A stretch of DNA of 43,304 nt, from the NCBI GenBank assembly GCA_963169565.1, contig CAUJDI010000036.1, positions 1 through 43,304 of the forward strand. Reading direction: 5' to 3'. Made by a program: the position numbers and the translations under genes. Source of the stretch: Bacillota bacterium (GTDB lineage: Bacteria > Bacillota > Clostridia > Christensenellales > Aristaeellaceae). The notes beneath the pieces are model-generated. The model saw only the letters and a list, made by a program, of their open reading frames with translations. It was not told where the DNA came from and searched no databases. Shown here piece by piece: positions 7,178-16,725 of this stretch. How positions within the stretch are numbered: position 1 is the first letter of the stretch; each line of letters begins with the position of its first letter.

Positions 7178-8578
7178 ATGCACCAGGGTGGTTTTACAGA
7201 TCGGGCGTCATACCGCGGAAAGACGGCGCTGGTGATCGGGGCTGCCCGGAGCGGAACCGCCGCGGCGGAGCTTCTGCTCTCCCTGGGCGCGCGGGTCATC
7301 CTGAGCGACCTGAAACCCAGGGAAGCGCTGGGGGAGCTTCCGGAAGCGCTTAACAGCCCTGAATGCACGCTCAGCTTTGGCCGGACGCCTGACACGCATT
7401 TCGCTTCCTGTGACTTTGTCGTCATCAGCCCCGGGATCCCCCTGTCTTCGCCTGTACTGGCCCCGGCGAGGGAGAGAGGGCTGCCCGTTTTCGGCGAGAT
7501 GGCTTTCGCGGCCTCCTGCTGGGACGGCAGCCTCGTCGCGGTCAGCGGGACCAACGGCAAGACGACCACGGTATCGCTTCTCGGGGAGATCTTCACCCAG
7601 GCCGGCCGGATCACGCACGTGGCCGGAAACATCGGCTATCCGCTGAGCGCCGCGGTGATAAGGGCAAAGGAAGACGACCTGCTGGTGGCCGAGGTGTCCA
7701 GTTTCCAGCTGGAGACCGTCGGCGGATTCCACCCCCGCTCAGCCGCTCTTCTGAACATCACCCCGGATCATCTGGACCGCCACGGCAGCATGAAAGCCTA
7801 TGAGGACCTGAAGCTCAGCCTGTTTTCGAATATGGGCCCGCAGGACCAGGCCGTGCTCAACATGGACGATCCTACGGTGCGCGCCATGGCGCCTGAGATC
7901 AAGGCGGACATCCGCTGGTTTTCCTCATCCGGCGAGGTGCCGGAAGGCGCGATGCTGACGGACGGCTGGATCGTGCTGAAGAGCAGGGGGGAGACGCGGA
8001 AGGTCTGCGAAGTCAGCGCGCTGAAGATCCCCGGCCGCCACAATGTCGAGAACGCATTGGCGGCTGCCGCGACAGCCTTCGGGATGGGGGTGCCCGCGCC
8101 GGTCATCGCCTATGCGCTCAAGGGCTTCAAGGGCGTCGAGCATCGCATCGAGTACGTGACGGAGATCCGCGGCGTCCGTTTCCTTAACGATTCCAAGGGC
8201 ACGAATCCGGACTCGACCATCAAGGCGGTCGAGTCGATGAAAGCCCCCACCATCCTGATCGCCGGGGGATATGACAAGGATGTCCCCTTTGATACGCTGG
8301 CAAAGAGCGTCATCAGCTCCGGATCCATCCGCGGCGCCGTGCTCACCGGCGCGACCCGCGACAAGATAAGGAATGCCCTGACGGAGGCCGGATTTGCCGC
8401 CATTGTGACGGCTCCGGACCTGAAGCAGGCCGTCATCAGCGCCATGTACATGGCGGAGCCGGGATACAACGTCCTGTTCTCGCCCGCCTGCGCGTCCTTT
8501 GACATGTTCAGGGATTATGAGGAGCGCGGCCGCGTCTTCAAACAGCTGGTCCTTGAGCTCAAACAGGGGGAGGAGTAG
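7178..8578 (+). CDS. murD: UDP-MurNAc-L-alanine:D-glutamate ligase MurD
   Basis: A cytoplasmic Mur ligase that adds D-glutamate to UDP-MurNAc-L-alanine. The N-terminal Rossmann-like domain contains VIGAARSGTAAAE. The P-loop GTNGKTTT starts at residue 124, followed by the Mur motifs NITPDHLDRHGS and GVEHRIEYV, with NDSKGTNPDST in the C-terminal part. Length 466 aa fits. ATG 7178 is preceded by GGAGG. In most clostridial clusters ftsW/spoVE and murG come next; here divIB follows directly, 2 bases after the stop. Confidence 0.96.
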   Translation: MHQGGFTDRASYRGKTALVIGAARSGTAAAELLLSLGARVILSDLKPREALGELPEALNSPECTLSFGRTPDTHFASCDFVVISPGIPLSSPVLAPARERGLPVFGEMAFAASCWDGSLVAVSGTNGKTTTVSLLGEIFTQAGRITHVAGNIGYPLSAAVIRAKEDDLLVAEVSSFQLETVGGFHPRSAALLNITPDHLDRHGSMKAYEDLKLSLFSNMGPQDQAVLNMDDPTVRAMAPEIKADIRWFSSSGEVPEGAMLTDGWIVLKSRGETRKVCEVSALKIPGRHNVENALAAAATAFGMGVPAPVIAYALKGFKGVEHRIEYVTEIRGVRFLNDSKGTNPDSTIKAVESMKAPTILIAGGYDKDVPFDTLAKSVISSGSIRGAVLTGATRDKIRNALTEAGFAAIVTAPDLKQAVISAMYMAEPGYNVLFSPACASFDMFRDYEERGRVFKQLVLELKQGEE

Positions 8579-8580
8579 CG

Positions 8581-9462
8581 GTGCAGCCCGATCCGCGTCC
8601 GCCGGACACAGGGCCGGAGCGCCCATATGCGCCCCAGGCGTTCGGGGCGGGACAGGATCCTGCTTCCCCGCCGGGTTCCTTTCTGCCGCCGGAACTTGAT
8701 CTGCCCCCTCAGGAGGAGCCGCAGGGCGGTCAGTCCCGCAGCCGGCTGCCCAGGATCGTGGCGTACGTCCTCATCGTGCTGGGTGTCTTCTTCTTCCTGC
8801 GGTATCAGGTGCTCACCATCTCAAACATCAGGATCATCGGGATCAGAAACGTCTCCCGGGAAACGGTCATCAGGGCGGCCGGGCTGGACAGGGGCCTGTT
8901 CTATTTTCTGGTCAATGAGGAAGCGATCAAGAACGGCGTCAACGCGAACCGTTATCTGATCTACGAGGGAATGGAAACGGTCTTTCCCAATGCGATGGTG
9001 CTGCGCGTCCGCGAGCGGACGCCTTTCGCCTTTTTCTCGCATCTGGGGATCGGTTACGTCATCTCCCGGGACGGGATGGTGTTGGAGCAGACGCGGGACC
9101 TGTCTGCCGGACAGGGCCTGATCGCCGTTTCCGGCCTCGCCCTCTGGGGACAGATCAGCCCGGGCAGCTTTCCGTCCAGCACTGACCCCTCCCAGGCGGA
9201 AGGCCTGGTCAGTCTGCTCGGCGAGTTGACAGCCTGGGGCTTCGGGACCCAGGTCAGGAGCGTGGACGTCGCGCACAGCCTGAACCTCTCCATCACGACA
9301 ACTGACGGGCATACGGTCAACCTTGGTGGAGCGGAGCAGCTCCACGCGAAGATCGGCACGGTCCAGGCCGTGATCTCCGAGCTGCGCAGGCGACAGCTGC
9401 CGCCGGGCATCATCGAGGCGGCGAAGCCGGGCGAGGCGACCTATCGGCCTCTCACGCCTTAA
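8581..9462 (+). CDS. divIB: Cell division protein DivIB/FtsQ
   Basis: A bitopic division protein of 293 aa. The first 55 residues are cytoplasmic and rich in Pro and Gln. One transmembrane helix follows (VAYVLIVLGVFFFLRY), then an external POTRA domain (ISNIRIIGIRNVSRETVIRAAGL region) and the beta domain typical of FtsQ/DivIB, which links FtsL and DivIC in the divisome. The start is GTG at 8581, preceded by a strong GGGGAGGAG. It is the last gene of the mraZ-led unit, as a hairpin at 9485 follows. Family assignment is good from architecture and context; overall identity in this family is always low. Confidence 0.87.
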   Translation: MQPDPRPPDTGPERPYAPQAFGAGQDPASPPGSFLPPELDLPPQEEPQGGQSRSRLPRIVAYVLIVLGVFFFLRYQVLTISNIRIIGIRNVSRETVIRAAGLDRGLFYFLVNEEAIKNGVNANRYLIYEGMETVFPNAMVLRVRERTPFAFFSHLGIGYVISRDGMVLEQTRDLSAGQGLIAVSGLALWGQISPGSFPSSTDPSQAEGLVSLLGELTAWGFGTQVRSVDVAHSLNLSITTTDGHTVNLGGAEQLHAKIGTVQAVISELRRRQLPPGIIEAAKPGEATYRPLTP

Positions 9463-9484
9463 GTCCGGGGCTATACAGCGTGCG

Positions 9485-9506
9485 GGGCGGGTGCTTTCAT
9501 CCGCCC
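9485..9506 (+). terminator. Hairpin ending the mraZ-divIB unit
   Basis: GGGCGGGTG (9485-9493) pairs with CATCCGCCC (9498-9506) through a CTTT loop, giving nine pairs with one G-U. A TTTT run follows, but only after seven more bases (9514-9517). It is therefore a good hairpin with a poor tail. It lies between divIB and the ftsA promoter, consistent with separate transcription of ftsAZ. Confidence 0.5.
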
Positions 9507-9530
9507 GATGCGTGTTTTGCTTGAAAAGGC

Positions 9531-9559
9531 TTGCCAAGATATCACAAAAAGGTTACAAT
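9531..9559 (+). promoter_or_regulatory. Promoter for ftsA-ftsZ
   Basis: TTGCCA at 9531-9536 and TACAAT at 9554-9559 are separated by 17 bases, a good vegetative promoter about 90 bases before ftsA. A second perfect TATAAT at 9611-9616 has no matching -35 hexamer at 16-18 bases, so it is only a possible extra start point. Confidence 0.7.
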
Positions 9560-9648
9560 GAACCAACCGGACAGACTTTTTAGGTGTGCGCATTGCGCTC
9601 GCGCGGGCGTTATAATCACGAAAAGCCCGAGAAATGGGGAGAAATGCG

Positions 9649-10827
9649 ATGAGGAGCTCAATCAGCGTCATTGATTTTGGCACGAGCAAAATCGTTGCAC
9701 TGATCGCGGAGGTCAGTGCCAGGCAGCGCTGCGACATCATCGGCGCGGGCACGACCCCCTATGACGGCTATGCCGGTTCGCGCTGGAACAACGCGGCCGC
9801 GGTCAACGAGGCGATCAGCGCTTCCATCGCCACCGCAGAGGAACAGGCCAGGACTTCCGTGAAGAGCGTCTATGCCGGCGTCCCCGGCCAGTTCTCCAAG
9901 GTCTATTCCTTTGAGATCAAGGTCGATCTGCAGGGGGCGGACCCCCGTGTGACCAGCCGGGACATCCAGACGCTGTTCGCGATGGCGGATGAGCAGGTGC
10001 AGGGCATCTCCGGTACGCCCATCCACCGCAGCCCCGCGTGGTTCGTGGTGGACGACGGGAAAAAGACGCTGGAGCCGCTCAACCAGCACGGAAGCGAGCT
10101 GCGCGCCCTGATCTCCTACGTGATCGCCGACCGTTTCTTCATTGAGGACATCACCCAGCGCCTGCTCGCGATCGGCAGGACGGCCGCCGGCTTCTTCTCC
10201 ACCCCCATGGGGGAGGCGATGCTGTTCATTTCCGAGGCGGACCGTGACCGCACAGCCCTGCTGATCGACATCGGCTACCTCAACACCGACGTGATGGCCG
10301 TGGAGGGCGACGCGATCATCTTCCACAAGACCCTTCCTCTGGGAGGGGGCCATATCGCGGCCGATCTGGCCTACGGGCTTGAGATCCCCCTGGAGAGTGC
10401 TGAGCAGATCAAGCGGGGGTATGAATACGGCCTGGGCAGCTCAAAGAACAGCTTTGACGTCCTGCTGTCCAACGGGGCGACCCAGACCTTCACCCGCGAC
10501 AAGGTCTCCGCGATCCTGCTGCCGCGCGTGGATGAGATCTGCGAGGCCGTCATCAAGGCGGTCCGCGATTCCGCGGTGCGCCTGGGCAACTGGTCCCCGG
10601 TCTATCTGACCGGCGGCGGACTGGCCATCAACAAGGGCGGGCGGGAATACCTGTCGGAGAAAATGGAGCGCCCGGTGCGCGAGCTGCCGCGCAAGGCAGT
10701 CAAACTGTCCAGCGCCATCTATTCAAGCTCCCTGGGCCTGCTCGATCTGATCATCGATACCCGTAACAGCGCCAACGCGAGCCAATCAGGCATCCGCGGA
10801 TTCTTCCGCAGCCTGACAAGCGCTTGA
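9649..10827 (+). CDS. ftsA: Cell division protein FtsA
   Basis: An actin-fold protein that tethers FtsZ to the membrane. The N-terminal phosphate-1 motif reads [15 protein letters not shown], with [13 protein letters not shown] and YLTGGGLAI as later ATPase motifs. The C-terminus, [12 protein letters not shown], has the short amphipathic helix pattern used for membrane binding. ATG 9649 is chosen because GGGGAGA ends 6 bases upstream; an in-frame ATG at 9634 would cover that site. The product is 392 aa. ftsZ follows after 26 bases. The pair appears to be transcribed from its own promoter at 9531, apart from the mraZ unit. Confidence 0.93.
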   Translation: MRSSISVIDFGTSKIVALIAEVSARQRCDIIGAGTTPYDGYAGSRWNNAAAVNEAISASIATAEEQARTSVKSVYAGVPGQFSKVYSFEIKVDLQGADPRVTSRDIQTLFAMADEQVQGISGTPIHRSPAWFVVDDGKKTLEPLNQHGSELRALISYVIADRFFIEDITQRLLAIGRTAAGFFSTPMGEAMLFISEADRDRTALLIDIGYLNTDVMAVEGDAIIFHKTLPLGGGHIAADLAYGLEIPLESAEQIKRGYEYGLGSSKNSFDVLLSNGATQTFTRDKVSAILLPRVDEICEAVIKAVRDSAVRLGNWSPVYLTGGGLAINKGGREYLSEKMERPVRELPRKAVKLSSAIYSSSLGLLDLIIDTRNSANASQSGIRGFFRSLTSA

Positions 10828-10853
10828 CCGGGGCGAAAATGAGGAGGAATACC

Positions 10854-12215
<1,362 letters not shown>

Positions 12216-12231
12216 ATATTCCCGATGGACC

Positions 12232-12381
12232 AGTCCGGGAGAGACCGCACTTGCGGCGCCGAAGGGGAATGCGAAAACTCTCAGGCAAACAGACCGGACT
12301 GCGACGGAACTCTGGAAAGCAGCAATGCACCGAGGAAGCAACTCCGGTTTTCGGGGGAATCTTCCGGGTCAATGGACAGAG
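12232..12381 (+). promoter_or_regulatory. Tandem glycine riboswitch
   Basis: Two glycine aptamers lie head to tail before gcvT. Aptamer 1 (12232-12300) is closed by a 7-bp P1 (AGTCCGG with CCGGACT) and carries the conserved GGGAGAGACCGC, GGCGCCGAAGGGG and CTCTCAGGCAAA blocks. Aptamer 2 (12310-12381) is closed by CTCTG and CAGAG and has GCACCGAGGAAGCAA and CAATGGACAGAG. Where the consensus has a GGAGAG/CTCTC helix it has GGAAAG with CTTCC, so pairing is kept by covariation. Its P1 3' strand overlaps the 5' arm of the terminator at 12378. Glycine binding should therefore prevent termination (ON switch), as known for gcvT leaders. Confidence 0.93.
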
Positions 12382-12410
12382 GCATGCGAAAAGGCATGCC
12401 TCTATTTTTA
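12378..12410 (+). terminator. Riboswitch-controlled terminator before gcvT
   Basis: A perfect 10-bp stem AGAGGCATGC (12378-12387) and GCATGCCTCT (12394-12403) with a GAAAAG loop is followed by ATTTTTA. The first four bases of the 5' arm are also part of the aptamer 2 closing helix (CAGAG, 12377-12381), so the two structures exclude each other. It is also the first terminator after ftsZ. Confidence 0.88.
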
Positions 12411-12421
12411 AGGAGGACCGG

Positions 12422-13507
12422 ATGGAAAAGAAGACGCCGCTGTATGACTTGCACCAGGAACTGGGAGGAAAGATCGTCCCCTTCGCGGGCTACCTGCTGC
12501 CTGTCCAGTATGAAACAGGGGTGATCAGGGAGCACATGGCCGTTCGCACCGCCTGCGGGCTGTTTGACGTTTCCCACATGGGGGAGATCCTCTTTAAGGG
12601 GCCGGACGCCCTGAACAACCTTCAGAACCTGCTGTGCAACGATTACAGCGTGATGGACGCCGGCCGCGTGCGCTACAGCCCCATCCTCAACCCCCGGGGT
12701 GGCGTCGTGGATGACCTGATCGTCTACAAGTTCGCGCAGGATGAGTATTTCCTGGTCGTCAACGCCGCCAACAAGGACAAGGACTTCCAGTGGTTCCTGC
12801 GGAACAGGCAGGGCGATGCGGACATGATGGATCTGTCCGAAAACTATGCCCAGCTGGCGCTGCAGGGGCCCAGCGCGAAAAGGATCCTCGCGAAACTGGC
12901 GGATGAAAGCCGCTTCCCGCAGAAGTACTACAGCTTTATCAGGGACCTGGACGTCGCGGGCGTCAGCTGCCTGGTGTCCCGCACCGGATACACGGGTGAG
13001 TTTGGATACGAGCTGTATTGCGCCCCGGAGAACGCTGTCCGGCTTGCCCGCGCGCTGCTGGAGGCCGGTAGGGAGGACGGGCTGATCCCCTGCGGGCTGG
13101 GCGCGCGCGACACCCTGCGGCTGGAGGCGGGGATGCCGCTGTACGGGCATGAGCTCTCCGACGACATCAGCCCCCTGGAAGCGGGGCTCGGCATGTTTGT
13201 GAAAATGGGCAAGGAGGATTTTATCGGGAAAGATGCCCTGCTTGAGAGGGGAGAGCCGAAGATCACCCGCGTCGGCCTGGTCGTCACGGACCGCGGCATC
13301 GCCCGGGAACACTGCGACGTATATGCCCAGGGCCGCCTGATCGGCAGCACAACCAGCGGCACCCTGCTGCCCTATACCAACAAGGCGTCCGCCATGGCCC
13401 TGATCGAAAAGGAGTTTTCCTCTTCCGGCACCGAAGTCGAGATTGATGTGCGCGGCCGTCGGCTCAATGCGCAGGTCGTGCCGCTGCCCTTTTATCAGCG
13501 TTCCTGA
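12422..13507 (+). CDS. gcvT: Aminomethyltransferase GcvT (glycine cleavage T protein)
   Basis: T protein takes the aminomethyl group from lipoyl-H protein and, with tetrahydrofolate, yields 5,10-methylene-THF and ammonia. The 361-aa product begins MEKKTPLYDLHQELGGKIVPF and has the family motifs FDVSHMGEI, ALQGPSA and RTGYTGEFGYEL, plus the DTLRLEAGMPLYGHEL folate-site region. ATG 12422 has AGGAGG 5 bases upstream and lies just after the riboswitch terminator; reading upstream in frame would run through the riboswitch and is not real. gcvH follows after 29 bases. Confidence 0.96.
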   Translation: MEKKTPLYDLHQELGGKIVPFAGYLLPVQYETGVIREHMAVRTACGLFDVSHMGEILFKGPDALNNLQNLLCNDYSVMDAGRVRYSPILNPRGGVVDDLIVYKFAQDEYFLVVNAANKDKDFQWFLRNRQGDADMMDLSENYAQLALQGPSAKRILAKLADESRFPQKYYSFIRDLDVAGVSCLVSRTGYTGEFGYELYCAPENAVRLARALLEAGREDGLIPCGLGARDTLRLEAGMPLYGHELSDDISPLEAGLGMFVKMGKEDFIGKDALLERGEPKITRVGLVVTDRGIAREHCDVYAQGRLIGSTTSGTLLPYTNKASAMALIEKEFSSSGTEVEIDVRGRRLNAQVVPLPFYQRS

Positions 13508-13536
13508 TTCTTTGGAATAAAGTAGGAGGTAAAACC

Positions 13537-13914
13537 ATGAACATCCCAGGTAATCTGAAGTATTCAAGGACCCATGAATGGGTAAAGCAGGACGGTGACG
13601 GCGTCCTCATCGGCATCACGGACCATGCCCAGAAGGAATTGGGGGACCTGGTGTTCATCAACCTGCCCAACCCCGGGGACAAGGTCACAAAGGGCGAGGC
13701 CTTTGCCGACGTGGAAAGCGTCAAGGCCGTCTCCGACATCATCAGCCCCGTTGGCGGCGTCATCGGGAAGGTCAATGAAGCGCTGCTGGACGCGCCGGAG
13801 AGCATCAACCAGGACGCCTACGCCGCCTGGATCGCCCGGGTGGAGGACGTCAGCGGGACGGAAGGCCTGCTCAGCGCCGGGGAGTATGAGGAATTCCTGA
13901 AGAAGGAGGCCTGA
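13537..13914 (+). CDS. gcvH: Glycine cleavage H protein
   Basis: H protein is the lipoyl carrier that shuttles the aminomethyl intermediate among P, T and L proteins. The lipoylation site is K63 in DVESVKAVSDI. Other typical elements are YSRTHEWVK at the N-terminus, GITDHAQKELGD, and INQDAYAAWIARV near the end. Length 125 aa is normal. The start is ATG 13537 with AGGAGG upstream. gcvPA follows one base after the stop. Confidence 0.97.
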   Translation: MNIPGNLKYSRTHEWVKQDGDGVLIGITDHAQKELGDLVFINLPNPGDKVTKGEAFADVESVKAVSDIISPVGGVIGKVNEALLDAPESINQDAYAAWIARVEDVSGTEGLLSAGEYEEFLKKEA

Positions 13915-13915
13915 G

Positions 13916-15232
13916 ATGGGAAGCTATCTGCCCGGCACCCGCGATGAGCAGCAGTCGATGCTCAAAGCGGTCGGCCTTGAGAAGCTGGAAGACCTGTTCA
14001 CCGACGTGCCTGCCCAGGTGCTCCTGAAGGATTCCGTCCGGATCCCCGCGGGGCTGTCCGAGATGCAGGCGCGGGAGGAGATGGAGCGGCTTGCGGCGAA
14101 GAACACCGTGTTCGGTACGATCCTGCGCGGCGCGGGCGCCTATGACCACTACATCCCTGCCATCGTCTCCTCGGTGACGGGCAAGGAGGAGTTCCTGACC
14201 ACCTACACGCCCTACCAGGCGGAGATCAGCCAGGGCGTGCTGCAGTCCATCTTTGAGTACCAGACGATGATCTCCGAGCTGACCGGCATGGACGTGAGCA
14301 ACGCCTCCCTCTATGACGGCGCCAGCGCGGCCGGTGAAGGCGTCATGATGACGCTGACGCGGAAGCGTGAGCGCGTCCTTGTCGCCGCCACCGTCCATCC
14401 CGAGGTGCTGAACACGATCAGGACCTACTGCTGGGGGCGCGGGGTGCCCTTTGACGTGCTCCCGGAAAAAGACGGGAAACTGGATTTGGATGCGCTGAAC
14501 AGCCTCCCGGAGGACACTGCCTGCGTTTATCTCCAGCATCCCAATTTCTACGGCTTGTTTGAGGAGGCTGAAAAGGCCGCCGAGCGTATTCATCAGGCGG
14601 GCGCGAAGGCCGTGATGGGGGTCTATCCGATTTCCCTGGGCTTGTTCAAATCCCCCGGTGAAATGGGGTATGACATAGCCGTGGGGGAAGGCCAGCCGCT
14701 GGGGTTGCCCCTGAGCTGGGGCGGGCCTTACCTGGGCTTCATGACCGCCAAAAAGGACATGATGCGCTCCCTCCCCGGCCGGATCGTCGGGGAGACGACG
14801 GATCACCAGGGCCGCCGGGCCTTCGTTTTGACCCTGCAGGCCCGGGAGCAGCACATCCGCCGGGAAAAGGCATCCAGCAACGTCTGCACCAACCAGGCGC
14901 TGTGCGCCATGACCGCCTCAGCCTATCTGGCCGCGATGGGGCCCGAGGGCATGAGGGAAGTGGCAAGCTTGTGCTACGAGGGCGCCCACTACTTCGCGGA
15001 TGAGCTGGCCAGGATCAAAGGCTTTGGGCGCACCCATACCGGCGAGTTTTTCAACGAGTTCATGACCGGCTGCCCCATGGACGTCCGCGCGTTTGAGAAG
15101 GAAATGGCGCGTCGCGGCATCCTCTGCGGCCTGACGCTTGGCGACAGGCTGCTGTGGTGCGTGACGGAGAAATTGGACAAAGGGAAGATCGATCACGTCA
15201 TTTCTGTCATCAGGGAGGTGTGCGGCCTATGA
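13916..15232 (+). CDS. gcvPA: Glycine dehydrogenase (decarboxylating) subunit 1, GcvPA
   Basis: This is the N-terminal-type half of the two-chain P protein found in many Bacillota and thermophiles. It forms an alpha2beta2 enzyme with GcvPB and lacks the PLP lysine. The product, 438 aa, opens with MGSYLPGTRDEQQSML and contains FLTTYTPYQAEISQGVLQ and GLPLSWGGPYLGFM, both conserved in subunit 1. ATG 13916 comes after AAGGAGG inside the end of gcvH. The stop overlaps the gcvPB start (ATGA at 15229-15232), which points to translational coupling for equal subunit amounts. Confidence 0.95.
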   Translation: MGSYLPGTRDEQQSMLKAVGLEKLEDLFTDVPAQVLLKDSVRIPAGLSEMQAREEMERLAAKNTVFGTILRGAGAYDHYIPAIVSSVTGKEEFLTTYTPYQAEISQGVLQSIFEYQTMISELTGMDVSNASLYDGASAAGEGVMMTLTRKRERVLVAATVHPEVLNTIRTYCWGRGVPFDVLPEKDGKLDLDALNSLPEDTACVYLQHPNFYGLFEEAEKAAERIHQAGAKAVMGVYPISLGLFKSPGEMGYDIAVGEGQPLGLPLSWGGPYLGFMTAKKDMMRSLPGRIVGETTDHQGRRAFVLTLQAREQHIRREKASSNVCTNQALCAMTASAYLAAMGPEGMREVASLCYEGAHYFADELARIKGFGRTHTGEFFNEFMTGCPMDVRAFEKEMARRGILCGLTLGDRLLWCVTEKLDKGKIDHVISVIREVCGL

Positions 15233-16656
15233 AACTCTTGTTTGAACGCAGTGTTCCGGGACGGCGCACCTTCATCCTGCCCGGGAGCAGCTTCCCCAAA
15301 AGGGAAGTGCCGGAGCAGCTGAAACGCAAGGCGGCGCCTCACCTGCCGGAATTGAGCGAGGTCGAGATCAGCAGACACTACACGGAGCTGGCCAAACAGG
15401 CCTTCGGCGTGAACAGCGGCTTTTATCCCCTCGGCTCCTGCACGATGAAGTACAATCCCCGCGTGAACGAGGCTGCCGCGGCATTGCCCGGCTTTGCGCG
15501 GATCCACCCGCTCCAGCCCAAGGACACGGTGCAGGGCTGCCTGGAGGTGATTGAACAGGCCCGCAAGCTGCTGTGCGAGATCACCGGCATGGACGACATG
15601 ACCTTCCAGCCCGCGGCCGGCGCCCACGGCGAGTATGCCGGTCTGCTGCTGATCAAGAAATACCACGAGTCCCGCGGAGACAGCAAACGCACCCGCGTCA
15701 TCGTGCCGGATTCGGCCCACGGCACCAACCCCGCCAGCGCCGCGATGGCCGGCTTCACCGTCACCACCGTTCCCTCAGACGAAGACGGCTGCGTCGATCT
15801 GGAAGCGCTCAAAGCCGCGCTGGACGACACGGTGGCCGGCCTGATGCTGACCAACCCCAATACGGTTGGGATCTTTGACAGGAACATCCTTGAGATCACC
15901 AGGCTGGTCCATGAGGCGGGCGGTTTGAATTACTACGACGGCGCCAACCTGAACGCCATCATGGGCTGGGTGCGGCCGGGCGACATGGGCTTTGACGTGA
16001 TCCACCTCAACCTGCACAAGACCTTCTCGACGCCCCATGGCGGCGGCGGCCCCGGCGCCGGCCCTGTGGGCTGCAAGAAACTGCTGATGGACTTCCTGCC
16101 CTCAAGCAGCATCGGTTCACGCGTCTTTGAGGGGGAAATGCCTCATACGCTGGGCCAGATCCGCGCCTTCTACGGCAACTTCCTCGTGGTGGTCCGCGCG
16201 CTCACCTACATCCTGACCCTGGGCCGGGAAGGCATCGCCCAGGCCAGCGGCATGGCGGTGCTCAACGCCAACTACCTCATGCGCCGTGTCCGCGGGGCCT
16301 TTACACCCGCCTTTGACCGCATCTGCATGCATGAGTTCGTGCTGACCCTGGAGGACGTCAAGAAGGAAACCGGCGTATCCGCGCTGGACGTCGCCAAGAC
16401 CCTGCTGGACCACGGGATGCACCCGCCGACGATGTACTTCCCCCTGATCGTGCACGAGGCGCTGATGGTGGAACCCACCGAGACCGAGAGCAGGGAGACC
16501 CTGGACGGTGCGGCTGAGGTATTCATCAGGATCAGGGAAATGATTGGGAAGGAGCCGGAGAAGCTGCACCTATCCCCCCTCACCACGCCCATCGGCAGGC
16601 CCGACGAGGTCGGCGCGGCGAGGAACCCGAGGGTGAGGTATGAGTTTTCCGAATAA
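15229..16656 (+). CDS. gcvPB: Glycine dehydrogenase (decarboxylating) subunit 2, GcvPB
   Basis: This is the catalytic PLP-binding half of the split P protein, which decarboxylates glycine and passes the aminomethyl group to H protein. The PLP lysine is K264 in NLHKTFSTPHGGGGPGAG. SAHGTNPASAAMAGF and FYPLGSCTMKYNP are also diagnostic. The product is 475 aa from ATG 15229, with GGGAGG 10 bases upstream and a 4-base overlap with gcvPA. It ends the operon; no gene for the L protein (dihydrolipoyl dehydrogenase) or for a lipoate ligase is nearby, so these must be elsewhere. Confidence 0.96.
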   Translation: MKLLFERSVPGRRTFILPGSSFPKREVPEQLKRKAAPHLPELSEVEISRHYTELAKQAFGVNSGFYPLGSCTMKYNPRVNEAAAALPGFARIHPLQPKDTVQGCLEVIEQARKLLCEITGMDDMTFQPAAGAHGEYAGLLLIKKYHESRGDSKRTRVIVPDSAHGTNPASAAMAGFTVTTVPSDEDGCVDLEALKAALDDTVAGLMLTNPNTVGIFDRNILEITRLVHEAGGLNYYDGANLNAIMGWVRPGDMGFDVIHLNLHKTFSTPHGGGGPGAGPVGCKKLLMDFLPSSSIGSRVFEGEMPHTLGQIRAFYGNFLVVVRALTYILTLGREGIAQASGMAVLNANYLMRRVRGAFTPAFDRICMHEFVLTLEDVKKETGVSALDVAKTLLDHGMHPPTMYFPLIVHEALMVEPTETESRETLDGAAEVFIRIREMIGKEPEKLHLSPLTTPIGRPDEVGAARNPRVRYEFSE

Positions 16657-16680
16657 TTCCCTCAGTATCATCCGACACAA

Positions 16681-16706
16681 AAGGAGCGGCATCAAAACCG
16701 CTCCTT
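16681..16706. terminator. Shared terminator between gcvPB and pgi
   Basis: A perfect 9-bp stem, AAGGAGCGG (16681-16689) and CCGCTCCTT (16698-16706), with an 8-base loop. The two genes converge here. Read on the minus strand the hairpin is followed by TTTTGTGTC, a fair tail for pgi. On the plus strand the tail is weak (ATCCTG). Confidence 0.7.
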
Positions 16707-16725
16707 ATCCTGTAAGCGCTCTCGT

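Noticed and set aside
12251-12421. In-frame extension of gcvT upstream of ATG 12422
   Set aside because: It reads through the glycine riboswitch and terminator, lacks a ribosome site and has no T-protein similarity.
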